From assembly GCF_051622035.1 (NCBI RefSeq), contig NC_135365.1:15976001-16040000 (forward strand): a stretch of DNA of 64,000 bases. Direction: 5' to 3'. Both the position numbers and the translations under genes were made by a program. Source of the DNA: Arctopsyche grandis. Lineage: Eukaryota > Arthropoda > Insecta > Trichoptera > Hydropsychidae. Positions 13,111 through 23,040 of this stretch are shown piece by piece. Below the pieces are notes generated by a model. The model worked only from the letters and a program-made list of their open reading frames with translations. It was not told where the DNA came from and did no database searches. Numbering within the stretch: the first letter of the stretch is position 1; every line of letters begins with the position of its first letter.

Positions 13111-14001
13111 CTATTGGTTATAGGGTGCCGGGCTCCGACGAAATTTCCATGGGTTGAAAGCTATACCAGCGGGCCAAAAGTTCGGATTCAAGACACTAGT
13201 ATAGACAGCTTCGATGACAGATAATTTGAAAGAAGAGTAAACTTTAGGACCCTTCGAGTTTAATTTTACAGCTGTAGCATCACTGGATGGCAATTTCATG
13301 TTAACGTAATTAGTTAATGAGTCAATGGTGGTGTCATTGTGAAGATAAATAACATGAACAAACTTCCTATGTTGTGCTGGCAATAAGAGGTTGCTAGTAG
13401 AACCGGTACCAGTAAAGAACTGTCGAGAAGGACGAGATGATGTTCCTGGAGACGAAGATTGTGCGGTGTTCTGTAGAATATTATCAGGTGTAGAAGCAGA
13501 AGCAGGAGCACAAGAAACAGGAACACAAGCAGATGCTGGAGCAGAAGCTGATGTAAGTGTAGCTGAAGCTGAAGATGGCAGATGTGAAGAAGAAGAAGAT
13601 AGCGCTGCGACTTGACTGTAAGATTTCGCGGGTTTTATAGGAGAAGAAGGAGAAGCAGAAACAGAAACAGGAGAAGCAGAAACAGTAGCACAACCAGGAG
13701 TAAATGCTGAAGCTGAAGCAGATGCAAGTGAAGTTGAAGCTGAAGAATGCTGAGGTGAAGCGGCAGAGGATACCGCTGAAACGTCATACTGGCCACTGAC
13801 AGGTGTTTGTTTACACACAGTAGTATTGTTGCATTCCGTGTGTGTTGTCGAAGTGGAGAGTACATGTAATGCTACCTCACCCGATTGCAGAGTCGTAGGT
13901 ACGCCAGAAACAGCTGGAGCCAGGATTGCTGCCGGAGAAGGACGACACATCATCCTCCTAATTTCGCCGATATCTGAGTGGACAGTCTGGAGGAACTCCA
14001 C
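13111..14001 (-). pseudogene. LINE ORF1 (nucleic-acid-binding protein), Ser/Ala-rich
   Basis: A 296-codon frame just upstream of the endonuclease. The first two thirds are low-complexity Ser/Ala/Pro/Thr-rich, from repeated GCT/TCT-like triplets. The last ~90 residues form a compact domain (KFVHVIYLHNDTTIDSL .. YSSFKLSV .. LNPNFWPAGIAFNPW). The YSSFK and FWP-G phrases are typical of the RRM-like end of jockey/CR1 ORF1 proteins that package the element RNA. I see no CCHC zinc knuckles. The 5' part beyond 14001 is not clear, so the N-terminus may be truncated. Confidence 0.65.
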
Positions 14002-14629
14002 AGACTGTTTCAGCGAGGCCAGACTGTCAAAAGCGACGCGTGCGATAGATACTGTACTGTATACTGTAGATGTATGTACATAGATAAAGTGAAAAGACAG
14101 TCGGTAGAAATTAAGTTAATTGATAGTTTTTTAGTGACTTAGTTTGATGGTCGATTTTTGTTGACCATGTGAAGATTTTTGGAAAAAAATTTTTTGCATA
14201 CACCTCAATAAGGTGTATGCAAAAAATATTTTCCATTTTTATTCCGATATAAAACAGATTTTTTGAAAAAAATTCAATTTGACCAATCTTTGCCTGCCCT
14301 CCCCCAAGAAAAAGCTGAAATGACGTCCCTGATTGTTTTCTACCGAAAGTAAAAGCCGCTTTTATGCCGAATTCTTTTATGATGCAAGGGTTAAAAAGAA
14401 ATATACAATGTTATTTATGGATCTATTTTGCTTTTGCCATTTTTCTTGTACTTAAATATCTTAATTCCCATTTTTGAAAATTTTATTTTTTTACCCTTGA
14501 TTTTTAGCGTGATGGAAATTAGAATTTTTTTTTATATGGGGGGGGGGACAATTTTTTTTAACCCTGGGTGGGCCCCCTTTGACTCCTGGCATGTACTAAT
14601 TTCAGTCCCAGTCCGCCACTGCCCATTTG

Positions 14630-14920
14630 TATATCATTATCATCATCATTCAATTTCTTATGAAAGCCTCTCCAACACGTATCTGTTAGTCTCTGTTTTG
14701 CAGCTATCATCCATCTCACTCCACACATTTTTCTAACTTTGTCCACCCATTTTCCTTAAGGCCCGGCCCTCCTTTCACCCCTTGTATACTCTCTCAGGTA
14801 CCATTCCAGCACTTTTTTGTCGACTTTTCGTTCATTCTTCTTTCTACGTCAGCCGCCCATGTGCACATCAATCTCTTTACTCTATCTACTACCCTTGATA
14901 TACTTTGCGCAGATACACTG
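14630..14920 (-). mobile_element. RTE-type LINE fragment, 3' end
   Basis: On the minus strand a broken frame gives the conserved C-terminus of endonuclease/reverse transcriptases of the RTE kind (around RMNEKSTKKC .. KVRKMCGVRWMIAAKQR .. GFHKKL). An (ATGATG)n-type tail follows at 14635-14651. Stops and frameshifts make it dead. The same C-terminal pattern occurs at 19.6-20.4 and 36.2 kb. Confidence 0.65.
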
Positions 14921-14954
14921 AATTATACGGCATGACAAACCTATATAGGTAGAC

Positions 14955-15235
14955 TCCAGCTGTGATTGGCGAATCCTCATGTCATTGTTAATTCGTATGA
15001 TCTTATTATGTCGACAGGTGTCTCCTACATTTCTTCAAATATGGGACTCACCGCTATCGCTCAATTGTAAACCTATGTCAATACAAGGATAAAATACCAC
15101 CGAAAATAATCCAAGGGGGTGAGTTTTGAGCTGGGTAGCTGCATTGATCAGGCATGCTAGCATTTTTTTACATGCGCAAAACTATTTGAAAAAAAACACG
15201 TCCCACGTACCACTATGTGTGTGTGCAGCCTCTCT
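14955..15235 (+). repeat. dispersed repeat Y, copy 1
   Basis: Shares with 52145-52430 (same strand) and, more partially, with 61030-61170 (opposite strand) the phrases 'gatcttattatktcgaca', 'aaaataccaccgaaa', 'ggtgtgagttttg', 'gctagcatttttt' and 'cgtaccwctmtgtgtgt'. No coding potential. Copies diverge strongly, so the family is old. Confidence 0.55.
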
Positions 15236-15249
15236 TCTATTTATGCCGA

Positions 15250-17360
15250 TCATATAGCGTTCCACACTTATTTGAGTGTATTAGACTTTGTGTAGCATTT
15301 TGGCGATCGATGATTATAATCAATAGCGAAATAATATGAAATTTTAATAGAAGTTTCAAATATTAAAGCGTCTAAATACGATATAAAAACATACGTGATT
15401 TTATTTCATTGTAATATACAAGTTTTCGTTTCACTGAAATCATCCTTGTTTAGTGGATAGTAAATATAAACGTATATATGTAATATTTCGCGAACTTTTG
15501 TTGAGCGAATTTATCGCGTTTAGCGAAATCTTAACTTTCTACTTTATGGATTGACAAAATCTTTTTTTTCGAATAAATTTACCAGTTTATACAATAGGAA
15601 AATTGACCAAACATGCAGCCTCAAATGTGCCAAGAAACATAATAATCGTGAATCAAATTAGTCGATTATTAGAATTCATAATTATTTGTCGCAATTTTTC
15701 GCATTTCGCTCTTGCTTATTTAAATTCGGCTATTGCTTTTCGTTCGTTGAACATTTACATCATTCTGAATACAATTATGCAAACAATTATTTTTATATGG
15801 AGAAAATCTAAATTTATGTATCGTTTGTAAAACGAGATGCTTTGTACACAAACTCCAACTTGCTTATTTTTTTACCTCTTCTGTAAGTCAATAAGCTCGG
15901 CAAACAAATGTGTACTGTTCGTATATACATATGTATATACATTGTATATGCGTACATAAATGTAAAAATAAGCTAGTAATATCAACAGTAACACATGTTA
16001 CCATATTGCATATAATGTAATATTTCAACGAGTATTTGAATTCACGTCCATATCTCGAATATGCCTCCAAACTTTACGTGTATAATATGTTATATATTTT
16101 TATTTGAATAAAGTATACGCGATAAAAATTGATTTCAATTTTATATGTTCATTAGTATCGAAACGCCGAGTAAGTTAACCCAGATTTAAAGGACTATTTT
16201 GCGGTTCTAATTTAATTTTAAATTCATTTGCCTGCGGTCCAGCTGTGGCCTCCAGGATTAATGCCGAGCTTTAAAAGTAAATATTCCATTTCTTATGAAC
16301 GTTTTCCTTTATAGGGTAAAAGTATTAAATGTGAAAAATTAACGTTCTAATTCCATTTCTCGTTACCGCTAAGCCGTTTCGTTTATCGTCCTATTAATCT
16401 TAACTATCTATCGAGCGAGCAGAATCTACATATTTATACTATATGATACGGAAATCTCAACACTTCTACATATTAAATCGACATATGTACGTAGTTAGCC
16501 CGTCATAGAACGGCTAATTTAGCTCAAACATTTACCTTTTTTGGACCATTCTATGTGTAGGAGTGCATATGTATGGACATATGTATGTACAAAAGTATTT
16601 AATCATTGTGAAAATTCCGTTTCCAACAATTTGTATGTACATATATTAATCATGTTTGTATTTTCAACGTCAGATAAGCTAATTAATGAACTCTACGAAT
16701 GCAAAGTCAAGTTTAATTATATTCTAGCGCTTTTATTCTCTCATTCGTGTTGAGAAAATTGGAGATGTTTTTTGAGTTTCATTCAACTTAACGAGTATTA
16801 ATTGAATTTTTATTTATATAAACAGCATTGGATATTACCGTGACATTTGATAAACCTTCAAAGAGCTTAAACCGATATAAAAATAATTTTCAAATTTCAT
16901 TAACGTAATATGACCTAACACATACATACATATGGGAAATTATCAAATCGTCTAACTTTATTATAATATTGATATACAAACGCATTTCAATATCGAACAA
17001 TGCACGAGAGTTCAATAATTTGTAGACGCACAATATTCAGTAGGATGTGGAAATTCAAATGTGATAAGATGCCATAAATTCTAAAGTGATTGAGATAAGA
17101 TAACCATGTATGTATATCAAAACACAGTTGCGCATTTGAACTGTTCATACAATTTGTATAATATAATCTAATAATATCCAAATACAAACAAACATATACA
17201 TATATGTATCTAAATAAAAATGTATTAGACGATATCGACGAGAAATTTGTATTTTTAAATTATTTGCAAAATACTTTAATACAAATATGTGAAATGAATA
17301 CAATTCGCCTCTGCACAATGGTATTTCATGATACAGTTATCTATTTCCAACCGATTAATT
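15250..17360. other. intergenic, no gene recognised
   Basis: AT-rich, with only short chance frames and several CATATG-type tracts (15920-15950, 16570-16640, 17190-17210). It is the upstream flank of the secreted repeat-protein gene. Confidence 0.45.
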
Positions 17361-17371
17361 AATTATCTGGG

Positions 17372-17412
17372 TATATATATATACATTTAATAAATAATAA
17401 CAAGCAGTCATT
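17372..17412 (+). promoter_or_regulatory. putative core promoter of the repeat-protein gene
   Basis: A TATATATATA box (17372-17382) lies about 30 bp before a TCATT initiator (17408-17412, predicted start A at 17410). This is the normal insect TATA-to-start spacing. It precedes a short 5'UTR exon that ends at 17434. The prediction rests on spacing and motifs only. Confidence 0.45.
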
Positions 17413-17434
17413 CATCTGCAAACTTAGCAACTAG

Positions 17435-17515
17435 GTAGGGAAAATCTCTAATTCATTCAAAATATTATTATTTTTAAAATGATTTAAAATAAGATTATTT
17501 ATTCAACCATTACAG
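17435..17515 (+). other. 5'UTR intron of the repeat-protein gene
   Basis: Donor CTAG|GTAGGG and acceptor ATTACAG|AATC remove 81 bp between a short 5'UTR exon (about 17410-17434) and the exon with the start codon at 17523. The intron starts with GGGAAAATCT (17438-17447), which resembles a Rel/NF-kB site. This is only a motif resemblance. Confidence 0.4.
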
Positions 17516-17522
17516 AATCATC

Positions 17523-18251
17523 ATGTCGCATAAAATAATAGAATTATTCATATTAGTAGCTGTGCTAGCTATAGGCCATTCAAGTGTTATTAAAGTTACT
17601 GGTGGATTTATTGATCGTAAGAACGTGATCGAAGTTCCTGTACAGTGTCCCGAAGGACAAAAACCCGATCAAAACGGACAATGCAGACCTGTGTGGGGAA
17701 GAACAGATTTAAAGAATGTTATTGAAGTACCAGTGCAATGCCCTGAAGGACAAAAACCAGATCAGAATGGAAATTGCAGGCCCGTTTGGGACAAATTTGA
17801 TGGAAAAAATGTAATTGAAGTACCAGTGCAATGCCCTGAAGGACAAAAACCAGATCAAAACGGACAATGCAGACCTGTATGGGAAAGAACAGATTCGAAG
17901 AATGTAATTGAAGTACCAGTGCAATGCCCTGAAGGACAAAAACCAGATCAGAATGGAAATTGCAGGCCCGTTTGGGACAAATTTGATGGAAAAAATGTAA
18001 TTGAAGTACCAGTGCAATGCCCTGAAGGACAAAAACCAGATCAAAACGGTCAATGCAGACCTGTGTGGGGAAGAACAGATTTGAAGAATGTAATTGAAGT
18101 ACCTGTGCAATGTCCTGAAGGACAAAAACCTGATCAAAACGGAAAGTGCAGACCCGTTTGGGATAGACTTTTCATCAATGGCCACCTTGTGCGATGTCCT
18201 ATCGGTCAGAAGCTAAGCATCGAAGGGAAATGTGAAAACATTCTGCTATAA
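17523..18251 (+). CDS. secreted protein with six 31-residue Cys repeats
   Basis: A complete 242-residue protein of unknown function. Residues 1-21 look like a signal peptide (MSHKIIELFILVAVLAIGHS). Six tandem units follow at about 33-63, 64-94, 95-125, 126-156, 157-187 and 188-218. Each begins KNVIEVPVQCPEGQKPD and continues QNGxCRPVW, then a 5-residue linker. A degenerate seventh unit (219-242) keeps CPIGQK and GKC. Each unit has two cysteines (13 in between), so one disulfide per unit is likely. Linkers alternate GRTDL/ERTDS and DKFDG, pointing to a two-unit (62-residue) block copied later. The DNA of units 2-3 and 4-5 differs at about 5 of 186 bases. The ATG is the first in the exon and follows a good 3' splice site. 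There is no transmembrane segment and no obvious furin site. I do not recognise the family. Insect immune or cuticle-associated secreted repeat peptides are possible, unproven. Confidence 0.8.
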   Translation: MSHKIIELFILVAVLAIGHSSVIKVTGGFIDRKNVIEVPVQCPEGQKPDQNGQCRPVWGRTDLKNVIEVPVQCPEGQKPDQNGNCRPVWDKFDGKNVIEVPVQCPEGQKPDQNGQCRPVWERTDSKNVIEVPVQCPEGQKPDQNGNCRPVWDKFDGKNVIEVPVQCPEGQKPDQNGQCRPVWGRTDLKNVIEVPVQCPEGQKPDQNGKCRPVWDRLFINGHLVRCPIGQKLSIEGKCENILL

Positions 18252-18259
18252 CTATGTAT

Positions 18260-19555
18260 TTCATTATATATAAATCTCATATTTGTTAAATTTTATATGC
18301 ATACAATATTGCTTACCAAATTTTGCATTCCAAAAGTTAAATTAACAAAACCGGCCATAAACTTAATCTCATATATAAAATTATTGTTACATACTATGTT
18401 TACTATGTAATAGTTTTATACCATTGAAATATAACTTCATTATATTGGAAACTTATTTTATTGCACATTTTTAAAAATTACACATTATCAAACTCAATCC
18501 ATACCTACAAATCGAAATTGCACATTAACCGTAATGATAATCCATTATCAGACCGTAATGATAATTTACGATCGAATGCCTGATCATCAACAAGAATTTA
18601 TGATGCACCGTAATTACTCAAAAATGTATCGATTGTAATATGCGCAACTATGTCTGCAGATAAAACTATATTTATCAATTTGACGCGATCCTTGATCTAT
18701 TTTTGCAACGTCTTATCAGTGAGAATTCGTAAATTTTAGCATGTTTTTCGGCGAAAAATACGACAGACAGAATTCCGCTGAATAATCCAGGTACTGTATA
18801 CAAGCATGTAATTTACGATCAGATTTGATAACCAATCGGCATTAACAATGTATGTATATAAAAGGCCAGATAAAAGTAATGGTGAAATAAAAATTGCATT
18901 CTATTAAGTCACTTGGAAAATAAGATGACAAATGCCTAAATTTTGTACATACAAGCTCTCGAATTGAAAGAAAAAACATAATATGTCTATCCATGTAAAT
19001 TCACACAAAAATCACACGATCACGATAAGCTTATCAAAATTATTCAATCATTCGTTGAATATGTCTTTTCATTCGATCGAAAAAATATATCGATTTTTTC
19101 GAACAAAAGATGCTTTCTTTGGCTATAGAAATAGCAGCCTGTGGCTTCTAAGTCCGAGCATAAATCTCCTGGCGTGTAATGAGGTTCTCTATCCGATGGT
19201 ATTGTCGACAAATTTATCGGTGCTCTCGGTGTATTGATGCGAAGACACCTGACGAGAGACAGCGGTGAGCTGCAGCTGTGGTGGCGCCGAGCTTTCACGT
19301 GGGAAAGCTCTCGCTGAGCTAAAAAGCTTCAGACGGCTAAGCTGAGACAGGTCCTAACTCAATGCGATCAGCTCGCCATTCAAACTAACGCCATCAATGT
19401 GTGTCTGAAAATTGGAATTTATACGACGCACACAAAGTACGGTATTAAGAAGACGCTTAGTGCTTCGTTGATAGTAATACATATGTATATATGCTATGGA
19501 TCTATTACATAAATGTATACATATTGCCTAAAGAAAAAGATCTTTGTTCAATGTG
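18260..19555. other. intergenic, no gene recognised
   Basis: Includes the 3'UTR of the repeat-protein gene (no perfect AATAAA close by) and AT-rich spacer. A less AT-rich block at about 19180-19450 has frames on both strands without a recognisable domain. Confidence 0.4.
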
Positions 19556-19559
19556 TTTT

Positions 19560-19980
19560 ACCAGTGATGACGTATGAATGTGAAACTTAGATATTGAATG
19601 CCAAAAGTCCAATGCACTCAATGAAGTATGAAGCTGTTTTCTCGGTACAACGAGGAGAGATGGGAGACGGAATACTTATTTGAGGAGTATGAAAACTGTA
19701 GTGGATTGGAGAGAGTGAAGAGATTGAAATGGCAATGGGCGGGTCACGTAGCTAGAAGAATGGATGAAAGATAGACAAAACAAATCTATAATGGTGCCCG
19801 AGATAATGTAAACGGGTGGAAGGAAGATCGCACAGAAGATGAGTTAGACGAAATTAAAATAATGCGTGGGATGAGATGGATGAGAGCTGCACAAAATCGA
19901 GACGAATGGCAGCGTGTTGGAATGGTTTCATCCAGCACTGGATGGTGAAGGGCTGTAGATGATGATGATGATGATATATA
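19560..19980 (+). mobile_element. RTE-type LINE fragment, 3' end
   Basis: The plus-strand translation, with stops and shifts, gives PVMTYECET near 19565, then RLKWQWAGHVARRMDE, WKEDRTEDELDEIK and MRGMRWMRAAQNRDEWQRVG, followed by an (ATGATG)n tail at 19958-19975. This is the C-terminal tail of RTE-like endonuclease/reverse transcriptases. Dead copy. Confidence 0.75.
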
Positions 19981-20052
19981 CTAGCTGAACTGGGCATGCG
20001 TTGTAATGCCACAATAACGCAAGCAAATCCCGTTCCCGTTTCTCGATGTGAA
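19981..20052 (-). mobile_element. Helitron-like 3' end, truncated
   Basis: On the minus strand this reads 'acatcgagaaa', a GGGAACGGGA phrase, a hairpin-forming GGCATTACAACGCATGCC, then CTAG followed by T (19984-19980). A hairpin about 10 bp before a CTRR end next to T is the Helitron terminus. It matches the 3' part of 43376-43786. Only about 70 bp are present, lodged between two RTE pieces. Confidence 0.5.
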
Positions 20053-20074
20053 TGGTGAATGGTGAGTGGCCGTA

Positions 20075-20355
20075 GATAATGATATTTGTTTATTTGCTTA
20101 AGAGATTGAAATGGCAATGGGCGGGTAGCTTGGTTATAAGAATGAACGAAAGTTGGACAAAATCCCTGAAATGGTACCCGAGAGAATGTAAAAGGGGGAA
20201 AGGCCGCAAGAAAGACAGATACATAGATGAAATTAGAAAAATGTACTAGGTGAGAAGGATAACAGTTGGACAAAACGCAGACGAATGACAGCGTGTTGGA
20301 GAGGCTTTTAATCAACAGTGGATGGTGAATGGATGATGATAAATATATACATATA
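20075..20355 (+). mobile_element. RTE-type LINE fragment, second copy
   Basis: The plus strand gives RLKWQWAG, RMNESWTKSLKWYPRECKRG and KGRKKDRYIDEIRKMY, followed by a broken WQRVGEAFNQQW-like end and ATGATGATAA. Same family as the preceding fragment but a separate insertion, with several stop codons. Confidence 0.7.
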
Positions 20356-20359
20356 TAAA

Positions 20360-21532
20360 GTTTTTCTAAAACTATTGTCGCCATCAGGATTCTCGTAAAT
20401 AATAACTATCGTTATTATTTTATATATTATTGTTATTGGTAAAAAGTTTTTTTCAACTGGTCGTCTCGGAGCCCTATTTAAAATTCTGGGTGATTAATTA
20501 TATACGTATGTATGTAGAATAGATAAAATAAAGTGAAGCCGAAGTGATTCTATGGCTTTGAAGGCTAACAAATTGTAATTAAATTGATTATTTTTCGCCT
20601 TCATAATTCAGTAACAAACTCGATTAATGGATCATTATAAACAATATAAAAATAAAAACACAAAAAATATTTTAAGCGGTACAAATTTTGTCAAAAGTCA
20701 AATCACCCTTTTGTGTGAGTTGAAAAGTCAAAAACTCAGTTCTGTTCAATTATTACCAAATATAATCTTTAAAACGTAGATAGCTCACGGAGCAAACTAC
20801 AGGTTTTGAGAAGAGAATAGAGAGATAGAAAATTATATTTATTGTTTACGAGATGAGAAAACTCGGATATTTTTTGATAATTATAAGTTCTTATTGTTAC
20901 CATTATCTTAATCAAAATAAAACAGTCTACTTTGATTTGCTCTAGTCAAAAAAAAAAAAGTCTACTTTGAGTGTACAATCCAGCCCAGCCTAAATTAATC
21001 CTAACTGGATCTTCATTACGAGAGGAATTTAGCGGTAAGCCTCTAAAATAAAATTTTACGGCACTTTTTCCGTTATCCTTTCCCGTAAAAAGTTTTCCAT
21101 TGAATAAAAACAGGAAAAGACTATTATTTCAACAAGCTTCAGCGAATTTGTGCCACTTGCACGATTTCAAAAATGATTTTCACAATGTACAAATGTGTGC
21201 CGATAATCATAACATTCACGTGTTAAATCGTCTGCTAAGAATACAAATTTACTTCTTGATTTAATCAGAATGATGTGATAAGCAACCTGTGCGTGAAATT
21301 TCAATGAAAATCTTCTATAAATTTGCGCTGAGGTAAATCCGGGCGAATTCCGCGTAATCCAAATTGTTACTGGAATGCAACAGTACGGTCGATATGGTTT
21401 GCAATGTGATGATTCACAAATGCAATTTGCAACTAATCTCGGTCAGAATGAGCTTTGGGGCATACATATTTGATAAGGGTGCTCGCAAAGCGGAATACAT
21501 ATGTATGTATAGATTTTGTAAATAACACTGAG
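20360..21532. other. intergenic, no gene recognised
   Basis: AT-rich, no frames of interest. 'gtctactttga' is repeated at 20933 and 20960 around a short A run. Confidence 0.4.
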
Positions 21533-21535
21533 CAA

Positions 21536-22179
21536 CAAAAAAAAAAATACCAGAGTGGAGACTAGCCAATCTTTACTAAGTTTGACTCTGAATTCGAATA
21601 TGATATTGATTTTTTTTCTTGTAATCCACCTCACAGAGTACAGCGGTCGGACTGCATGCCAAAATGCTTGCACAAAAATCATTTCGCGTTACAAATGTAT
21701 ACACAACGAAAGCATTTAATTACAATTGCAATTACCGCTCGAGTTAGTAAGTTTAGATAAAAAAAAATTTTTTGAGATAGAAAACCAATCCTTATAAATG
21801 AGGTGAAATAAAAAATTTGCCAAATGAATGCAAAATAGTCCGGAGAAAAAATTTGAAATTACATTTTTGTCTTTTAAAATTCGCTAGACAATTAATTAGA
21901 AGTATTTTAAAGCAATATAATATAAAAATTAATAGGAAAAATATCCGACTATTGATTCCAATACTCACTTTGATCGTAACAATCCTAAATTTTGAGTTAA
22001 AGACCGCAAAAGCCAAAAAAACTGTAAAAATCGCGCATTTTTTTAAACGCTCATATCTCGTAAACGATCATCTACCAACAAAAATTAATATCATATTCAA
22101 ATTCAGTGGGTCAAACTTAGTAAAGATTAGTTAGTCTCCGCTCTAGTAACTCAAAAACGTGATTTTTTGTTGCTCAGTG
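21536..22179. mobile_element. non-autonomous inverted-repeat DNA element X2 (CACTG ends, TAA flanks)
   Basis: The left end CACTGAGCAACAAAAA (21536) and the right end, read inward, CACTGAGCAACAAAAA (from 22179) are both flanked by TAA (21533-21535 and 22180-22182). Inverted similarity continues for about 100 bp on each side ('aatctttactaagtttgac', 'aatatgatattrattttt'). The interior has a 105-codon frame (21817-22134) without transposase motifs. A 3-bp TAA duplication fits PIF/Harbinger target preference, while CACTG ends recall the CACTA group. It has the same layout as 28879-29623. Confidence 0.65.
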
Positions 22180-22184
22180 TAATT

Positions 22185-22805
22185 AAATGAGATCCACTTC
22201 TACTCAACACGAATTGTGCCATTTTCGCAAATACAGCAATACAATCGATAATATAATTTCACTAGATCGACGTAGTTGATAGTTCACCTTGACTATGAAA
22301 TTCATTGCATTATCATTATTAATACATAAAATGTAAATGTATCCATTACCGTATAATAGTAATACGTTTTTCCATAACGATCTAAAGAGTGCCCGACACA
22401 CATTCACCAAAGCTATATGAGCATAAAATATACATATATACATATACGAATAAAAATATATAAATTTAGGTATATTCGTATGTAAAATGTAATGTATTCC
22501 CGACTTCTTTCATCTCAAATCGGATATTTCCAATCAACTTTACCCAATAAATCCATTTTGTGTGTGGATTCTTAAAGAGCGGTGGCGTGACGCTGTCTCT
22601 TTCAGATTTTTTTCCTCCAAAAGGAGTCGTCCTTGTCGAAAAACTGTTTTATTCTAGAGACCTCAAAGTTGACGATCTTACATATAAGACCATTAGGGAA
22701 AATGCTCGTTTGATAGAAAAAAAAATCAAATGAGCATCGCTCAAAACCCAATTTTATTATCTCGATAAGTTCTTTCATATACATATATTGACTCAGAAAT
22801 GGCGA
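22185..22805. other. intergenic, no gene recognised
   Basis: AT-rich spacer with chance frames only. Confidence 0.4.
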
Positions 22806-22807
22806 TA

Positions 22808-22904
22808 AGGTACATGTATGTATGTATGTATAATATAACATTCAATAAAATCAATTATGGATCTTTTTTTGATAGATATTAATAAATTTTTTACGACCAT
22901 TACA

Positions 22905-22989
<85 letters not shown>

Positions 22990-23040
22990 TGTATGTATGT
23001 AGGTACATGTATGTATGTATGTATAATATAACATTCAATA
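22808..23040. repeat. 40-bp direct duplication around an AT microsatellite
   Basis: The 40 bp at 22808-22847 are repeated without change at 23001-23040 (starting aggtacatgtatgtatg, ending aacattcaata). Between them lies a segment with a (TA)n tract at 22906-22984, about 39 units. The flanks outside the repeat differ. Confidence 0.8.

Larger units (their letters stand above)
12300..14090 (-). mobile_element. jockey/CR1-like LINE copy 2 with internal deletion
   Basis: Same family as 7907-9836. The AAAT tail and 3'UTR (12300-12620) match that copy closely. Going upstream on the minus strand, the 3'UTR is joined directly to the endonuclease (about 12620-13089), so the whole reverse transcriptase is missing. 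ORF1 (13111-14001) follows upstream. The tail begins exactly where the CCGGAAGT-type repeat P1 ends, so the LINE was inserted at or beside its edge. Confidence 0.8.
11096..14331. mobile_element. hAT-type DNA element B nested in element A
   Basis: The left end starts CAGGGATGTAATTT followed by G-rich sequence. The right end, read inward, starts CAGGGACGTCATTT. A third copy of the same terminus and its following 250 bp lies at 63335-63590. The target duplication is unclear (catttttt left, attgtttt right), so the pairing of these two ends is an inference from the shared terminus. It contains the CCGGAAGT-type repeat (about 11649-12298) and LINE copy 2. No transposase frame was seen. Confidence 0.5.
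10448..14621. mobile_element. hAT-type DNA element A (4.17 kb, nested insertions inside)
   Basis: Terminal inverted repeats CAGTGGCGGACTGG (10448) and its complement ending at 14621 are flanked by an 8-bp near-duplication, gccatttg (10440-10447) and cccatttg (14622-14629). An 8-bp target duplication with YARNG-type termini (CAGTG) is the hAT signature. No transposase remains, so it is non-autonomous. Its own sequence is about 10448-11095 and 14332-14621, and the middle is taken by a second element with hAT-type ends. A small hairpin (ACATGCC..GGCATGT) sits just inside the left end. Confidence 0.65.

Noticed and set aside
13635-13865. Leu-rich frame antisense/offset to LINE ORF1
   Set aside because: Product of the repeated triplets in ORF1 read in another frame.
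17709-18185. 158-codon minus-strand frame inside the repeat-protein gene
   Set aside because: It is the mirror of the tandem repeats. The plus frame has the signal peptide, start and stop.
19854-20384. 176-codon minus-strand frame
   Set aside because: Antisense of RTE-type LINE remnants, which translate sensibly on the plus strand.
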